A stretch of 64,000 nt of DNA, taken from NCBI RefSeq assembly GCF_029525575.1, contig NZ_JAPDIA010000003.1:1170214-1234213 (forward strand). Direction: 5' to 3'. The first letter of the stretch is position 1, and each line of letters starts with the position of its first letter. Source of the stretch: Cohnella rhizosphaerae (GTDB taxonomy: Bacteria > Bacillota > Bacilli > Paenibacillales > Paenibacillaceae). The notes under the pieces are model-generated. The model worked only from the letters and a program-made list of their open reading frames with translations, was not told where the DNA came from and ran no database searches. Below are positions 47,327 to 58,220 of this stretch, in pieces. The translations under genes were made by a program, and so were the position numbers.

Positions 47327-50248
47327 ATGGATTCCTTGCAAATATACGGCTTGACGGCGGAATATCGGACTCGGCTGCTGGGGACGGATGTACCGCGCCC
47401 GCGGATCAGCTGGAAGCTGCTGTCCGAGCGTCAGGGCACGGTTCAGGCAGCTTATCGGATTCAGGTCGCCTTGAATCAAACGAATTTCGATTCGCCGCTA
47501 TGGGACAGCGGTCGCGTCGATTCGGACGAATCGGTACTTATTCCCTATGAGGGACCGGAGGCGCAATCCCGCACGAGATATTATTACCGCGTCAAGGCGT
47601 GGGACGGGTTCGGCCGGGAATCCGAGTGGAGCGAAGCCGATTGGTGGGAGACCGCGCTGCTGTCCTCCGATGAATGGCAAGCGGAATGGATCACCCCCGA
47701 CTCGCGCGCGATCGAGCCGGCGGCGGAGCCGGCATTTCTGCTGCGCAAGCCGTTCGACCTGCGCGAAGGGGATATCGCATCGGCGCGCGTCTACGCCACG
47801 GCCGCAGGCGTCTACGAGCTATACCTGAACGGCAGCAAGGTCGGCGACGACGAGCTCGCGCCCGGCTGGACGAGCTACGACAGCCGCCTGCAATACCAGA
47901 CCTACGACGTGACGGGGCTGCTTCGCGAAGGCGGCAACGCGTTGGGGGCGACGGTCGCGAACGGCTGGTACAAAGGGCGTCTGGGCTGGGAAAACAAGTC
48001 CAACCATTACGGCGACCGAAGAGCCGTTCTCGTTCAATTGCATATCCGGTACCGGGACGGAGCGGAGACCGTCATTGCGAGCGACGAGAGCTGGAAGGCA
48101 GCGACGGGGCCCGTGCTCATGTCCGAGCTCTACGACGGAGAAACCTACGACGCCCGCCTCGAACGGAAGGGCTGGAGCGAGCCGGGCTTCGACGACGCCG
48201 ACTGGCGCGCGTCGGAACGGCTCGACCTCGGTTACTCGCGTCTGGTCGCGCAGGAGAACATGCCGACGCGCGTCACGGAGACGCTCAAGCCGATCGCAGC
48301 GATCCGAACGCCGGAGGGAGATACCGTCCTCGACATGGGGCAGAACATGGTCGGACGAATCCGGTTTTCCATCAATGCGCCCGCGGGCACGGCGATCAAG
48401 CTGACGCACGCCGAGGTGCTGGACAAGCACGGCAACTTCTACATGGGCAACATTCGCACCGCCAAGCAGACCGTCACCTACATCGCGCGAGGCGAAGGGA
48501 CGGAGATATACGCACCGCATTTTACGTTCCAGGGCTTCCGTTACGTTAAGGTTGAGGGATTCCCCGATCAAGAAAACGGATTGCCGCTCGAAGCCTTCGC
48601 AGGCGAAGTGATGCACAGCGACATGCAGCGCACCGGCGCGTTCGAGTGCTCGGACGAGAGGGTAAACCGGCTGCAGCAAAATATCGTGTGGGGACAGCGC
48701 GGCAACTTCCTCGACGTGCCGACCGATTGTCCGCAGCGCGACGAGCGCCTCGGCTGGACCGGGGACGTCCAGGTTTTCGCGCCGACCGCCCTGTTCAACT
48801 ACAACGGCGCGCCGTTCTTCGCCAAGTGGCTGCGCGACCTCAAAGCCGACCAGCTGCCGGACGGCAGCGTGCCGTTCGTCGTCCCGAACATCCTGCAGGG
48901 CTACAATGCGGCGGCGTGGAGCGATGCGGCCACCGTCGTGCCCTGGGCGCTGTATGTCAGCTACGGAGACAAACGGATTCTGGCCGAGCAGTACGGCAGC
49001 ATGAAGGCATGGGTCGATTATATTCGCGCCCAAGGGGAGCAGGAGCATGTTTGGGACACGGGCTTCCACTTCGGCGACTGGCTCGCGCTGGATGCCAAGG
49101 AAGGCAGCTATATGGGCGCCACGCCGAACCATATGGTGACCGCGGCCTACTTCGCTCTATCCGCGCGCATCCTCGGGGAGGCGGCGAGCCTGCTCGGATT
49201 GGCGGAGGATGCGGCTTATTACGGCGCGCTGGCGAAGCGAGTCGCGGCGGCCTACCGCGACGAGTTCATCACGCCGAACGGTCGGGTCGCCGCCCAGACG
49301 CAGACCGCCCATATCATCGCGCTCGTCTTCAACCTCGTCGAACCGAAGGACCGCCCACGCATTGCCAGGGACTTGAACGAGATGATCGTGGACAACGACT
49401 ACCATCTGACGACCGGCTTCGTCGGCACGCCGTTCCTCTGCTTCGCGCTGTCGGACAACGGCTATCATGAGACGGCGGTCAAACTGCTGCTCCAAGACAC
49501 GTATCCGTCCTGGCTGTATTCCGTGGCGAAGGGCGCGACGACGATCTGGGAGCATTGGGACGGCATCAAGCCGGACGGCTCGTTCTGGAGCGACGATATG
49601 AACTCCTTTAACCATTACGCCTACGGCGCGGTGGGCGACTGGATGTACCGCAAGATCGCCGGCCTGGCGCCGGACCCGGCAAGTCCCGGCTACAAGCGGA
49701 TTCGCATCGAGCCCGACTACACGGGCGGCAGGCTCGGCCACGCACGCGCATCCTACGAGTCGATGTACGGCAAGGTCGAATCGGGCTGGGCGTTCGCCGG
49801 GAACGGGAACGAGAACGGTAATGAGGACGAGATCGAGCTGCGGGCGACGATTCCCGCCAACGCCTCCGCATCCATTTTGCTGCGCGGCGCGGACGCGGAG
49901 CAAGTCAACTGCAACGGAACCGGCCTTGCAGACGCCGAAGGGATCGTCGCCTTCCGCCAGGAGGCGGACGGCGTCCGCGTCGAAGCGGGCTCGGGCGTTT
50001 ACGTCTTCACGTACGCCCGGCCTCAGGCTTCCTATCGCACGTATCACCCTGGCGCACGGCTCGGCGAATTGGCGCAATGGGATGCGGCCAAACGCATTCT
50101 CGACCGCCATGCGCCGGGATTCGCCGACAACCTGGGCTACATGGAAAAGCTGCCGCTCGCGGCCGCGGCGAACAACCCGATGGGCGGCGGCCTCTCGCAA
50201 GCGCAGTTCGAGGCGATCGCGGCTGAGCTGCAGACGCTTAGAGCGTAG
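47327..50248 (+). CDS. GH78 alpha-L-rhamnosidase
   Basis: Intact 973-residue cytoplasmic enzyme removing terminal alpha-L-rhamnose. ATG 47327 is chosen because GGTGGAGGCG precedes it; the upstream ATG 47285 lacks a site. It has N-terminal beta-sandwich domains (YRIQVAL, YYRVKAWDGFGRESEWSEA), then the (alpha/alpha)6 barrel with the family signature TDCPQRDERLGWTGD (about 465-480) holding the general acid, and TTIWEHWDGIKPDGS (about 740) holding the candidate base Glu. No signal peptide, so it acts on imported oligosaccharide. A -10 like TACAAT at 47281-47286 with a poor -35 suggests an activated promoter after the hairpin array. Confidence 0.92.
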   Translation: MDSLQIYGLTAEYRTRLLGTDVPRPRISWKLLSERQGTVQAAYRIQVALNQTNFDSPLWDSGRVDSDESVLIPYEGPEAQSRTRYYYRVKAWDGFGRESEWSEADWWETALLSSDEWQAEWITPDSRAIEPAAEPAFLLRKPFDLREGDIASARVYATAAGVYELYLNGSKVGDDELAPGWTSYDSRLQYQTYDVTGLLREGGNALGATVANGWYKGRLGWENKSNHYGDRRAVLVQLHIRYRDGAETVIASDESWKAATGPVLMSELYDGETYDARLERKGWSEPGFDDADWRASERLDLGYSRLVAQENMPTRVTETLKPIAAIRTPEGDTVLDMGQNMVGRIRFSINAPAGTAIKLTHAEVLDKHGNFYMGNIRTAKQTVTYIARGEGTEIYAPHFTFQGFRYVKVEGFPDQENGLPLEAFAGEVMHSDMQRTGAFECSDERVNRLQQNIVWGQRGNFLDVPTDCPQRDERLGWTGDVQVFAPTALFNYNGAPFFAKWLRDLKADQLPDGSVPFVVPNILQGYNAAAWSDAATVVPWALYVSYGDKRILAEQYGSMKAWVDYIRAQGEQEHVWDTGFHFGDWLALDAKEGSYMGATPNHMVTAAYFALSARILGEAASLLGLAEDAAYYGALAKRVAAAYRDEFITPNGRVAAQTQTAHIIALVFNLVEPKDRPRIARDLNEMIVDNDYHLTTGFVGTPFLCFALSDNGYHETAVKLLLQDTYPSWLYSVAKGATTIWEHWDGIKPDGSFWSDDMNSFNHYAYGAVGDWMYRKIAGLAPDPASPGYKRIRIEPDYTGGRLGHARASYESMYGKVESGWAFAGNGNENGNEDEIELRATIPANASASILLRGADAEQVNCNGTGLADAEGIVAFRQEADGVRVEAGSGVYVFTYARPQASYRTYHPGARLGELAQWDAAKRILDRHAPGFADNLGYMEKLPLAAAANNPMGGGLSQAQFEAIAAELQTLRA

Positions 50249-50266
50249 CCGCGACGTCGTGCATCC

Positions 50267-50350
50267 GTCAATAAGCATTCGTCATTAAACTTCCGTCATT
50301 AAACTTCCGTCATTAAACACCCGTCATGAAACATCCATCATAAAAAAAGC
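50267..50350 (+). repeat. Six 14-bp direct repeats before the GH3 gene
   Basis: Units start at 50267, 50281, 50295, 50309, 50323 and 50337. The core is GTCATTAAACTTCC (two perfect copies), and the outer copies diverge. They end 18 bp before the start codon and overlap the gap between GH78 and GH3, so they could affect transcription or the leader RNA. Confidence 0.8.
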
Positions 50351-50367
50351 AGCCGGAGGGAACACGA

Positions 50368-52640
50368 ATGGAGAATGCGGCCAGGCAAGCGTCGGTTCGC
50401 TATGCGCAAAACGGGCAGGGTCCGCTGCTCGGCTACGACGAATCGTCCGGCGTGCGGATCTTGCGCGTGGACGGTCACGCCTTCAAGGATCTGAACAAGG
50501 ACGGCAAGCTGGATCCGTACGAGGACTGGCGGCTCCCGCCCGAAGAGCGGGCGAGGGACCTCGCCTCCAAAATGACGATCGAGCAGATCGCCGGCCTCAT
50601 GCTGTACAGCAGCCACCAGGCGATCCCAGGCAATATGGGATGGTTCCCCGCGACCTACGCAGGCGGCAAGGCGTTCCCGGACAGCGGAGCGGCGCCGAGC
50701 GACTTGTCCGATCAACAGTTGGATTTCCTATCGAAGGACCATATCCGGCACATCCTGGTCACGCGCGTGCAGAGCCCGGAAGTCGCCGCGCGCTGGAACA
50801 ACAACGTGCAAGCGTACGCCGAGCGCCTCGGTCTGGGCATCCCGGCGAACAACAGCTCGGATCCCCGACATGGCTCGGATACGTCCAAGGAGTTCAACGC
50901 GGGCGCGGGCGGCGCGATCTCCATGTGGCCGGAGAGCATGGGACTCGCGGCCACGTTCGATCCGGCGGTCGCACGGGAATTCGGCGAGATCGCTTCGCGG
51001 GAATACCGCGCGCTCGGCCTCTCGACGGCGCTGTCGCCGCAGGTGGATCTGGCGACCGACCCGCGCTGGTTCCGCTTCGGCATGACGTTCGGCGAAGACC
51101 CGCGGCTGGCAACGGACATGGCGAGGGCCTACATCGACGGCTTCCAGACGTCGGAGGGGGACGCCGAGATCGCTGACGGCTGGGGCAGCGACAGCGTGAA
51201 CGCCATGGTGAAGCACTGGCCGGGCGGCGGATCGGGGGGAAGCCGGCCGCGACGCCCACTTCGGCTACGGCAAATACGCGGTCTATCCCGGCAACAACTT
51301 CGAGGAGCACCTGCGTCCCTTTACGGAAGGCGCGTTCCGCCTGGCGGGCAAGACCGGCGAAGCCTCGGCCGTCATGCCCTACTATACGATCTCCGTCGGG
51401 CAGGATCCGGTAAACGGCGAGAACGTCGGCAATGCCTACAACGCCTATCTCATCCGCGACCTGCTGCGCGGGAAGTACGGCTACGACGGGGTCGTCTGCA
51501 CGGACTGGGGCATCACGGCGGACGAAGGACCGGACATCGAGCGGCTTTTCCCGGGCGGCCGCTGCTGGGGCGTGGAGGAAAACCATACCGTCGCGCAGCG
51601 CCACTACAAGCTGCTCATGGCGGGCGTCGACCAATTCGGCGGCAACAACGATGCCGGTCCCGTCATCGAAGCCTACCGGATCGGCGCCGAGGCGCACGGG
51701 GAACCGTTCATGCGCGCGCGCTTCGAGCAGTCGGCGGTTCGGCTGCTGAAGAACATGTTCCGCCTGGGGCTGTTCGAGAATCCGTATTTGAACCCCGGCG
51801 AATCCGCGGCCCTCGTCGGCAATCCCGCCTTCATGGAGGCCGGTTACCGGGCGCAGCTGCGATCGGTCGTGATGCTCAAGAACGAAGGCGTCCTGCCGCT
51901 GCCCAAGCGACAAACGGTGTATATCCCGAAGCGGAAGCTGCCGGCGGACGCCGACTGGATGGGCAACCCGGTCCCGGCCTCGGAGACGTATCCGATGAAC
52001 CTGGACGTCGTCCGCAAATACTTCGACGTAACCGACCGGCCGGCGGACGCGGACTTCGCGCTCGTCTGCATCGAAAGCCCCCGCTCGACGAAAGGCTACA
52101 GCAAGGCCGACGCAGAGGCCGGGGGCAACGGCTACGTCCCGATCAGCCTGCAGTACCGGCCCTATACGGCGGAGCATGCGCGGGAGACGAGTCTCGCCGG
52201 CGATCCGCGGGACGTGCTGAACCGCTCGTACAAAGGGAAGACGGCGGCCGTCGCGAACGAAGGCGATCTCGACGCGGTGCTGGAGACGAAGCGGCTCATG
52301 AACGGCAAGCCGGTCGTCGTCTCCATCGCGCTGTCGAATCCGGCGGTGGCAGCCGAATTCGAGCCGGCAAGCCGACGCCATCCTCGCGCATTTCGGCGTG
52401 CAGGACCAGGCGATCCTCGATATACTGACGGGCGCGTTCGAGCCGCAGGCGCTGCTGCCTTTCCGGATGCCCGCCGACATGACGACCGTGGAGAAGCAGC
52501 TCGAAGATGTCCCCCACGACATGGACGTATACGTGGATTCGGCCGGCCACGCCTACGACTTTGCCTTCGGCTTGAACTGGAGCGGCGTCATCGCGGACGC
52601 CAGAACGAGCCGATACGCGAACAAACGGCGAACTTCATAG
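50368..52640 (+). CDS. GH3 family beta-glycosidase, frameshifted
   Basis: Cytoplasmic GH3 enzyme of about 757 residues. An N-terminal Ca-binding-like loop DLNKDGKLDPYEDW is followed by MTIEQIAGLMLYSSHQ, the substrate-loop VKHWPGGGS and the nucleophile Asp in VVCTDWGI (about residue 379). The C-terminal domain has MLKNEGVLPLP and FAFGLNWSG near the end. ATG 50368 follows CCGGAGGG. Breaks are at a G6 run (51234-51239; five restores GGGSGEAGRDAHFGYGKY) and near 52362 (restores FEPQADAILAHFGVQDQ). The position after GH78 suggests a role in the same glycan path, but the sugar specificity is unknown. Confidence 0.85.
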
Positions 52641-52651
52641 CGATCGACAAG

Positions 52652-52678
52652 GGAAGGGATGCCGCGACGGGCCCTTCC
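52652..52678 (+). terminator. Hairpin after GH3
   Basis: GGAAGGG and CCCTTCC form a perfect 7-bp stem with a 13-nt loop just after the GH3 stop. There is no clear T run, so termination is probably weak. Confidence 0.45.
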
Positions 52679-52711
52679 TTCGCGCATATACCGCGGCCGA
52701 TTTAAAAACGC

Positions 52712-52717
52712 TATAAT
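52712..52717 (+). promoter_or_regulatory. -10 element of the second sensor-kinase operon
   Basis: A consensus TATAAT lies 44 bp before the kinase ATG. No convincing -35 hexamer is present at 17 bp. Confidence 0.4.
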
Positions 52718-52761
52718 GCAAGGACCAAGTTTAACGCAGCATCGCAAGGAGGACGGCGGCC

Positions 52762-54509
52762 ATGCGCAAGATCCGAACGTACGTCAACTCGGTCCGCTTC
52801 AAGTTTTTCGCCGCCGTTTTGGTCATTTTCGTGCCGCTGATCACCGTGCTGATCATCAACAATTTTTATTCCGGCGAGGTCGTTCGCAACCAGGTCGCGC
52901 AGTCCAACAAGAACCTGCTCAGCCTGTACATGGGCCAAATCGATCAAAGGCTGGAAGAGGTCGACAAGTATTTGTCCAATGCGCTCGAGAGCGATCTGAA
53001 CGTCCTGGACATGGAATTTCCCAAGTCCCGCGACGAGGACCGGTACAACATCGCCAAGCTGACGCTGTTCAACAAGATGAAGGACGATATCGGCTACTAC
53101 CCGATCCTGGACGCCTTCTTCGTCTATTCCGCGGTCAACAAGGACCTCTTGATGAGCCAGCCGTCGACGGACAGCTACGAAGCGCGGGAGAACGCGCGCC
53201 TGGAAATTCAGCGGATCGTCGAGAGCGACGCGGACAAGATCGACTATTCTCGCTGGCATGTCCGAAGCGGCGCGAACGGCGATTACCTGTTCCACCTGAT
53301 GAAGTCCGGCAACGTGTATATGGGCGCCTGGGTCGGAAGCGACAAGTTGATGGTGCCGCTCAGCCTGATCGATCTGGGGGAGTCGGGCGCGGCCGTCATC
53401 ACGACGAGCGAAAATAAGCCGATCAGCCACGGCGCCTTGTTCGAGGACAAAGGCATCGACCTGGCGTTCCCCGAACAATCGTATGCCATCAGCGGAAAAG
53501 GGAAACACGCCTACCTGATCATGGGCGAGAGATCCCAGCGGGGCAACTTCAATCTCGTGGCGCTCGTGCCCGAAAACGAAATTCTGCAAAAGCTGCCGTA
53601 TCTTCAACGCATCTCGTCGATCATCACCATCGCGGCGGTGCTGTTCCTTCTCCTCTTCCTCGCGATGATGCGGAGCATTTTCCTGAATCCGGTGAAGCGG
53701 ATCGTCATCGCCATGCGCAAGCTTCGCGACGGCAATTGGGAATCGAGGATCGAACAGAAGCCGACGTCGACCGAGTTTCAGATCGTGAACGAGACGTTTA
53801 ACCGGATGATCGGGGAGATTCACGACCTGAAGATCAACGTGTACGAGGAAAAGCTGAATCATCAGCGAGCGGAGCTCAAGCATTTGCAGCTTCAGATCAA
53901 CCCGCATTTTTTCCTGAACTCGCTTAACATCATCTACAATCTGGCGACGGTCAAAGATTTTTCCCTCATCCAGGAGATGACCAAGTGCCTTGTATCCTAC
54001 TTCCGCTTCATGTTCCGGAGCAGCTCCTATTTCGTGCCGCTCGGCGACGAGCTGTCCCATACTTCGAACTACTTGCGGATTCAGCAAGCTTGCGGTTCCC
54101 CGACCTGCTTCACTACAGCGTCGACATGCCGGAAGATTTGCTCGCGCAGGAGGTGCCGCCGCTGATCGTGCAGACGATGGTGGAGAACGCGATCAAGTAC
54201 GCAGTGAACATGGACGAGCCGATCCGGATCACCGTCGAGGTCGCCCAAGCGGAAGATGGCGAGGGTCATCCTCGTCTCTTCATCCGCGTGAAGGACACCG
54301 GACCGGGATTCCCAGACGAAGTGCTCGGCCGGCTCGCGTCGGAACCGGATCAAGCGGGGAGCGAGGGCGGCGAGCAGATCGGCATCTGGAACGCCAGGAG
54401 GCGTCTGCGGCTCCTGTATCAGGATCGGGCGACGATCGACTTTTACAACGAGGCCGGCTTGGGCGCGGTCGTGCAGATCGAGCTGCCGATGGATAAGAAA
54501 GCGAGGTGA
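52762..54509 (+). CDS. YesM-type sensor histidine kinase, frameshifted
   Basis: Membrane sensor of about 583 residues. First helix FFAAVLVIFVPLITVLII, extracytoplasmic sensor (about 35-290), second helix IITIAAVLFLLLFLAMM, HAMP, His_kinase with phospho-acceptor in INPHFFLNSLNII, and ATPase motifs VENAIKYA and KDTGPGFP. ATG 52762 has AAGGAGG upstream. A break near 54090-54096 (one base probably missing after YLRIQQ) joins LRFPDLLHYSVDMPEDLL. It is 6 bp upstream of its response regulator and likely senses the ligand of the transporter at 56297-59769. Confidence 0.87.
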
Positions 54510-54515
54510 TTCGCG

Positions 54516-56125
54516 ATGTACCATGTTCTAATCGTAGACGACGAGATTCATGCGGTCAGAGGCTTGCAGGCCGGCGTGATGTGGGAGCGTCTCGGTATCG
54601 GCTTCGTCCATACGGCGCACAGCATGAAGCAAGCCCAGGAGGTATTCCGCGAACAGCCGGTCCACTTGATGGTTTGCGACATCGAGATGCCGCAGGGCTC
54701 CGGCCTGGAGCTGGTTGCTTGGGTCAAGGAACGGTATCCCGAGACGGAGACGATCTTTTTGACCTGCCACTCCGATTTTTCGTTCGCGAAGCAGGCGATC
54801 CAGATGAACAGCTTCGACTATATGCTCAAGCCGGTCGATTATGCGGAGCTTGAGACCGTCATCGGCAAAGCGCTCGGGAAAGTGGAAAAGGAGAAGGAGC
54901 TGCGTTCTTTCGAGGAGACGCATCATCGCTACCGCAAGCTTTGGGAGTCTCATCGGCCGGTCGTGGCCGAACGGTTCTGGCAGGATCTCGTTCACCGGAA
55001 AATCCCGGCCAACCCGCAGGCCGTCCAGGCGCATCTCCGCGCCGCCGGCTTGTCCTTCGACGAAGACGCGCTGTTCAGGCCGATGTATATCCGCGTGCAG
55101 CGCTGGCACAAGGAGCTGTCCGAGCGGGATCGGCGGATCATGGAATACGCGCTCCGCAACGTGCTTGAGGAAGTCATGAAGGAGGTCCCGGGAACCGCGG
55201 TCGTCCCGGTCGCGGAGGGGGGCGCTGCTGACCGTCGTGCCCGTCGACCGGCCGGCCGAAGAAGCGGAGCTCCGGGGGGAACGGCGACGCGTTCATTCAA
55301 AACTGCAATCAGTATTTGTTCTGCGATCTCAGCAGCTACGTCGGCGATACGACGCGGCTTCACGAATTGCCGGACATGCTGCGGAGACTACAGGAGATGG
55401 ATGACAACAATGTCACGCAGGTGAACCGCACGTTCATTCTCGGCGAGAAGCGCCAGGGGGCGTGTTCGGCGCAGCCGGCGCCATTGGCCGAATGGGGCGA
55501 ATGGATGAAGCAAGGCGCCCGGGACAAGCTGACCGAGCGCGTCGAGCGGTACCTGGAGGCTTGGAAAGAGACGGGCAGCGGCGTGGACGCGCACACCGTT
55601 CAATCGTTTTATCAGGATTTCCTTCAAATGGTGTTTTTCGTCCTCCAATCCAAGGGCTTGCAGGCCAACCAGGTGTTCGCCCAGAACCTGTTGACGGACA
55701 AGCCTGAATCGGTGCTTCGCTCGATACGGGCCCTGCAGGAATGGACGCGCTACGTCATCGAGGTGGCGATGAACCACATCCATTCCATCGAAGAGAACCT
55801 GTCCGTCGTGGACAAAGCGAAGCGATACATCGCGCAGCAGCTCGGCCAGCAGGATCTGTCCCGCGAGGACATCGCGAACCATGTGTATCTTAACCCGGAC
55901 TACCTGACCCGCGTCTTCAAGAAGGAGACCGGGATGTCGCTGTCGGATTATCTCCAGCAGAAGCGGATCGACTATGCGAAGGAGCTGCTCGAAGGCACCG
56001 GACAATCGGTCAGCGACATCGGACTCGCGGCGGGGTACTCCAATTTGTCCTATTTCTCCACGATTTTCAAGAAGGCGACGGGCTTTAATCCGGTGGATTA
56101 TCGCAAGCGCGCGCAGCGGCAATAG
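54516..56125 (+). CDS. YesN-type response regulator with AraC domain, frameshifted
   Basis: Response regulator of about 536 residues. Receiver: IVDDE (6-10), D55 in VCDIEMPQ, MLKPVD. AraC domain: LSREDIANHVYLNPDYLTRVF and SVSDIGLAAGYSNLSYFSTIF segments, ending VDYRKRAQRQ. Two G6 runs (55217-55222 and 55274-55279) break the frame; five G at each gives AEGALLTVVPVDRPAEEAEL and then NGDAFIQNCNQYLFCDL. ATG 54516 follows GCGAGGTGA. It is probably an activator of the operon starting at 56297, where 15-bp-spaced direct repeats are visible. Confidence 0.87.
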
Positions 56126-56132
56126 GAAGGAA

Positions 56133-56180
56133 AAGGCCGTCAGGGAGCGGGATTCGTTCCTCTGGCGGCCTTGCGTTTTT
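56133..56180 (+). terminator. Rho-independent terminator after the response regulator
   Basis: AAGGCCGTCAGGGA pairs with TCCTCTGGCGGCCTT with small mismatches, and a run of five T follows shortly. It separates the two-component genes from the transporter operon. Confidence 0.75.
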
Positions 56181-56195
56181 CCGTCCGCGACGAGG

Positions 56196-56259
56196 TCGGA
56201 ATATCGAAAGTCGGAAGTCGTTTTATTGGTAAGCACCAAGATCGGACGCCCCTTAAAAT
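56196..56259 (+). promoter_or_regulatory. Putative activated promoter of the transporter operon
   Basis: Two direct TCGGAA boxes start at 56196 and 56211 (15 bp apart). A -10 like TAAAAT lies at 56254-56259 with no good -35. This fits an activator-dependent promoter, presumably under the preceding AraC-type regulator. It lacks the 38-bp element found at 32117 and 38829. Confidence 0.35.
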
Positions 56260-56296
56260 AGAGACATAACGAAGGACACGAAAGAAGGGGACAGCA

Positions 56297-57230
56297 TTGA
56301 CACGGACAGGATGGGCCTCGACGTTCAAAAAAGCTCAAGCGCTATCGGGCATTGTTTCTCATGATGGTTCCCGGACTCGCCTATCTCTTCATGAACAACT
56401 ACCTGCCGATGTTCGGCGTGATCATCGCCTTCAAGGACATCAACTACGCCAAGGGCATCCTCGGCAGCGACTGGATCGGCTTCAAAAATTTCGAGTATCT
56501 GTTCATGACCAAGGACGCCCTCGTCATCACCCGGAACACGATCCTGTACAACAGCTCGTTCATCATCCTTAATACGGTATTCGCCATCGGCGTCGCGATC
56601 CTGCTGAACGAAGTGCGCAGCAAGTTCGCCGCCCGCCTTTACCAGAGCGTCATCCTGCTGCCGTTCCTGATCTCGATGGTCATCGTCGGCTATCTCGTCC
56701 TCTCCATGCTCAGCGCTGAAAGCGGATACTTGAACCTCAACCTGCTGCCGATGTTCGGCATCGAACCGATCTCCTGGTACTTCGAGCCGAAGTATTGGCC
56801 CTACATTCTGACGATCGTCCAGCTCTGGAAGGGGACAGGCTACCTGTGCGTCATCTTCCTCGCGGCGATCATCGGCATCGACAACGAATATTACGAGGCG
56901 GCCACGATCGACGGCGCCGGCAAATGGCATCAGATCCGCAGCATCACGGTACCGCTTATCGCGCCGACGATCACGATCATGACGCTGCTCGCCATCGGCC
57001 GCATTTTCTACTCGGACTTCGGTCTGTTCTATCAGGTGCCGCTGAACTCCGGCCCGCTTCAGCCGGTGACGGACGTCATCGACACCTACGTATACCGCGG
57101 CTTGATGACCCTCGGCGATATCGGCATGTCCTCCGCGGCCGGCCTGTACCAGTCGCTCGTCGGCTTCGTCCTCGTGCTGCTCTCCAACTATATCGTCGCG
57201 AGGCGCAGCAAGGAGAACGCCTTGTTCTAA
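56297..57230 (+). CDS. ABC transporter permease, LplB type, frameshifted
   Basis: Membrane subunit of about 310 residues. TTG 56297 after GAAGGGGAC gives MTRTGWASTFKK. An A6 run (56327-56332) breaks the frame, and five A restores FKKLKRYRALFLMMVPGLAYLF, so the ATG at 56352 is not the true start. NYLPMFGVIIAFKDINY is the LplB signature and YEAATIDGAGKWH the EAA motif. It ends RRSKENALF. It is first in the operon permease-permease-binding protein. Confidence 0.87.
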
Positions 57231-57251
57231 ACCGAAAGGGGGGAAACGAAC

Positions 57252-58127
57252 ATGAAAACCAACGATATGAACCAGCCCGTCGTCCATGCGATCTTCATCC
57301 TGCTCGCCGCTTTGTGCGTCATCCCGTTCCTGCTTCTCTTCATGTCGTCGATATCCTCGGAGAGCTCGATCGTAAACAACGGCTATTCGTTCTGGCCGAA
57401 GGAATTCAGTCTGGAAGCCTATACGTACCTGTGGTCGCAAAAGCTGGCGATGTTCAATTCCTACGGCATTACCATTCTGATCACGGTCGCCGGCACCTTC
57501 GTCGGCCTGCTGATCAGCGCGCTGCTGGCTTATCCGTTATCCCGGCGGGACCTGCCGATCCGCGGCGTTCTCAGCTTCCTCGTCTTTTTCACGCTGCTTT
57601 TCAACGGAGGCCTGGTGCCGACCTACCTGATCTACACGGAAGTGTTCCATATGAAAAACACGTTGATGGCCCTGATCGTGCCGGGGCTGCTGACGAACGG
57701 CTTTTTCATCCTGCTGATCCGCACGTTTTTCGCCAATTCGATCCCGGTTCAAATCCTCGAATCGGCGTATATCGACGGCGCCTCCGAGTTCAAGATTTTC
57801 TATCGCATGGTGCTGCCGCTGTCGCTGCCCATCCTGGCGACGATCGGCCTCATGCTGACGATCAACTACTGGAACGACTGGTTTAACGGCTTGGTCTACA
57901 TCACGGAGCCGCGGCTGTTCAGCATCCAGAACCTGCTCAACCGGATGCTCTCCAACATTCAGTTCCTCCAGCAGAACAACCTCGGGGGGCAGAATATGGC
58001 GGTCAACCTGCCGATGAACGGCGTCCGCATGGCGATGGCCGTCGTGGGCATCCTACCGCTGATCCTGATTTATCCATTTTTCCAAAAGTACTTCGTGAAA
58101 GGCCTGACGATCGGGGCCGTGAAGTAA
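57252..58127 (+). CDS. ABC transporter permease, YtcP/LplC type
   Basis: Intact 291-residue subunit. N-terminal helix AIFILLAALCVIPFLLLFMS, the FNGGLVPTYLIYTEVFHMKN loop typical of this type, EAA motif LESAYIDGASEFK and ending KGLTIGAVK. The start follows AAAGGGGGGAAACG. It pairs with the permease 21 bp upstream. Confidence 0.92.
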   Translation: MKTNDMNQPVVHAIFILLAALCVIPFLLLFMSSISSESSIVNNGYSFWPKEFSLEAYTYLWSQKLAMFNSYGITILITVAGTFVGLLISALLAYPLSRRDLPIRGVLSFLVFFTLLFNGGLVPTYLIYTEVFHMKNTLMALIVPGLLTNGFFILLIRTFFANSIPVQILESAYIDGASEFKIFYRMVLPLSLPILATIGLMLTINYWNDWFNGLVYITEPRLFSIQNLLNRMLSNIQFLQQNNLGGQNMAVNLPMNGVRMAMAVVGILPLILIYPFFQKYFVKGLTIGAVK

Positions 58128-58220
58128 ATAGGATATGACAGCGCGGCCAGTCCCGGGCCATCACGGCCGGTTGGTATAGATTGCAACTCGCATTTCAATA
58201 CGATCTAGGGGGGAAATCAT

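Noticed and set aside
46266..47479. Several 60- to 430-residue open frames in the 94-bp array
   Set aside because: They are repeated copies of a GC-rich unit lacking stops; the frame rotates every unit, and the array has better support as structured non-coding repeats.
50267..50350. Iterons of a replication origin
   Set aside because: There is no replication initiator gene nearby and the repeats sit directly before a metabolic gene.
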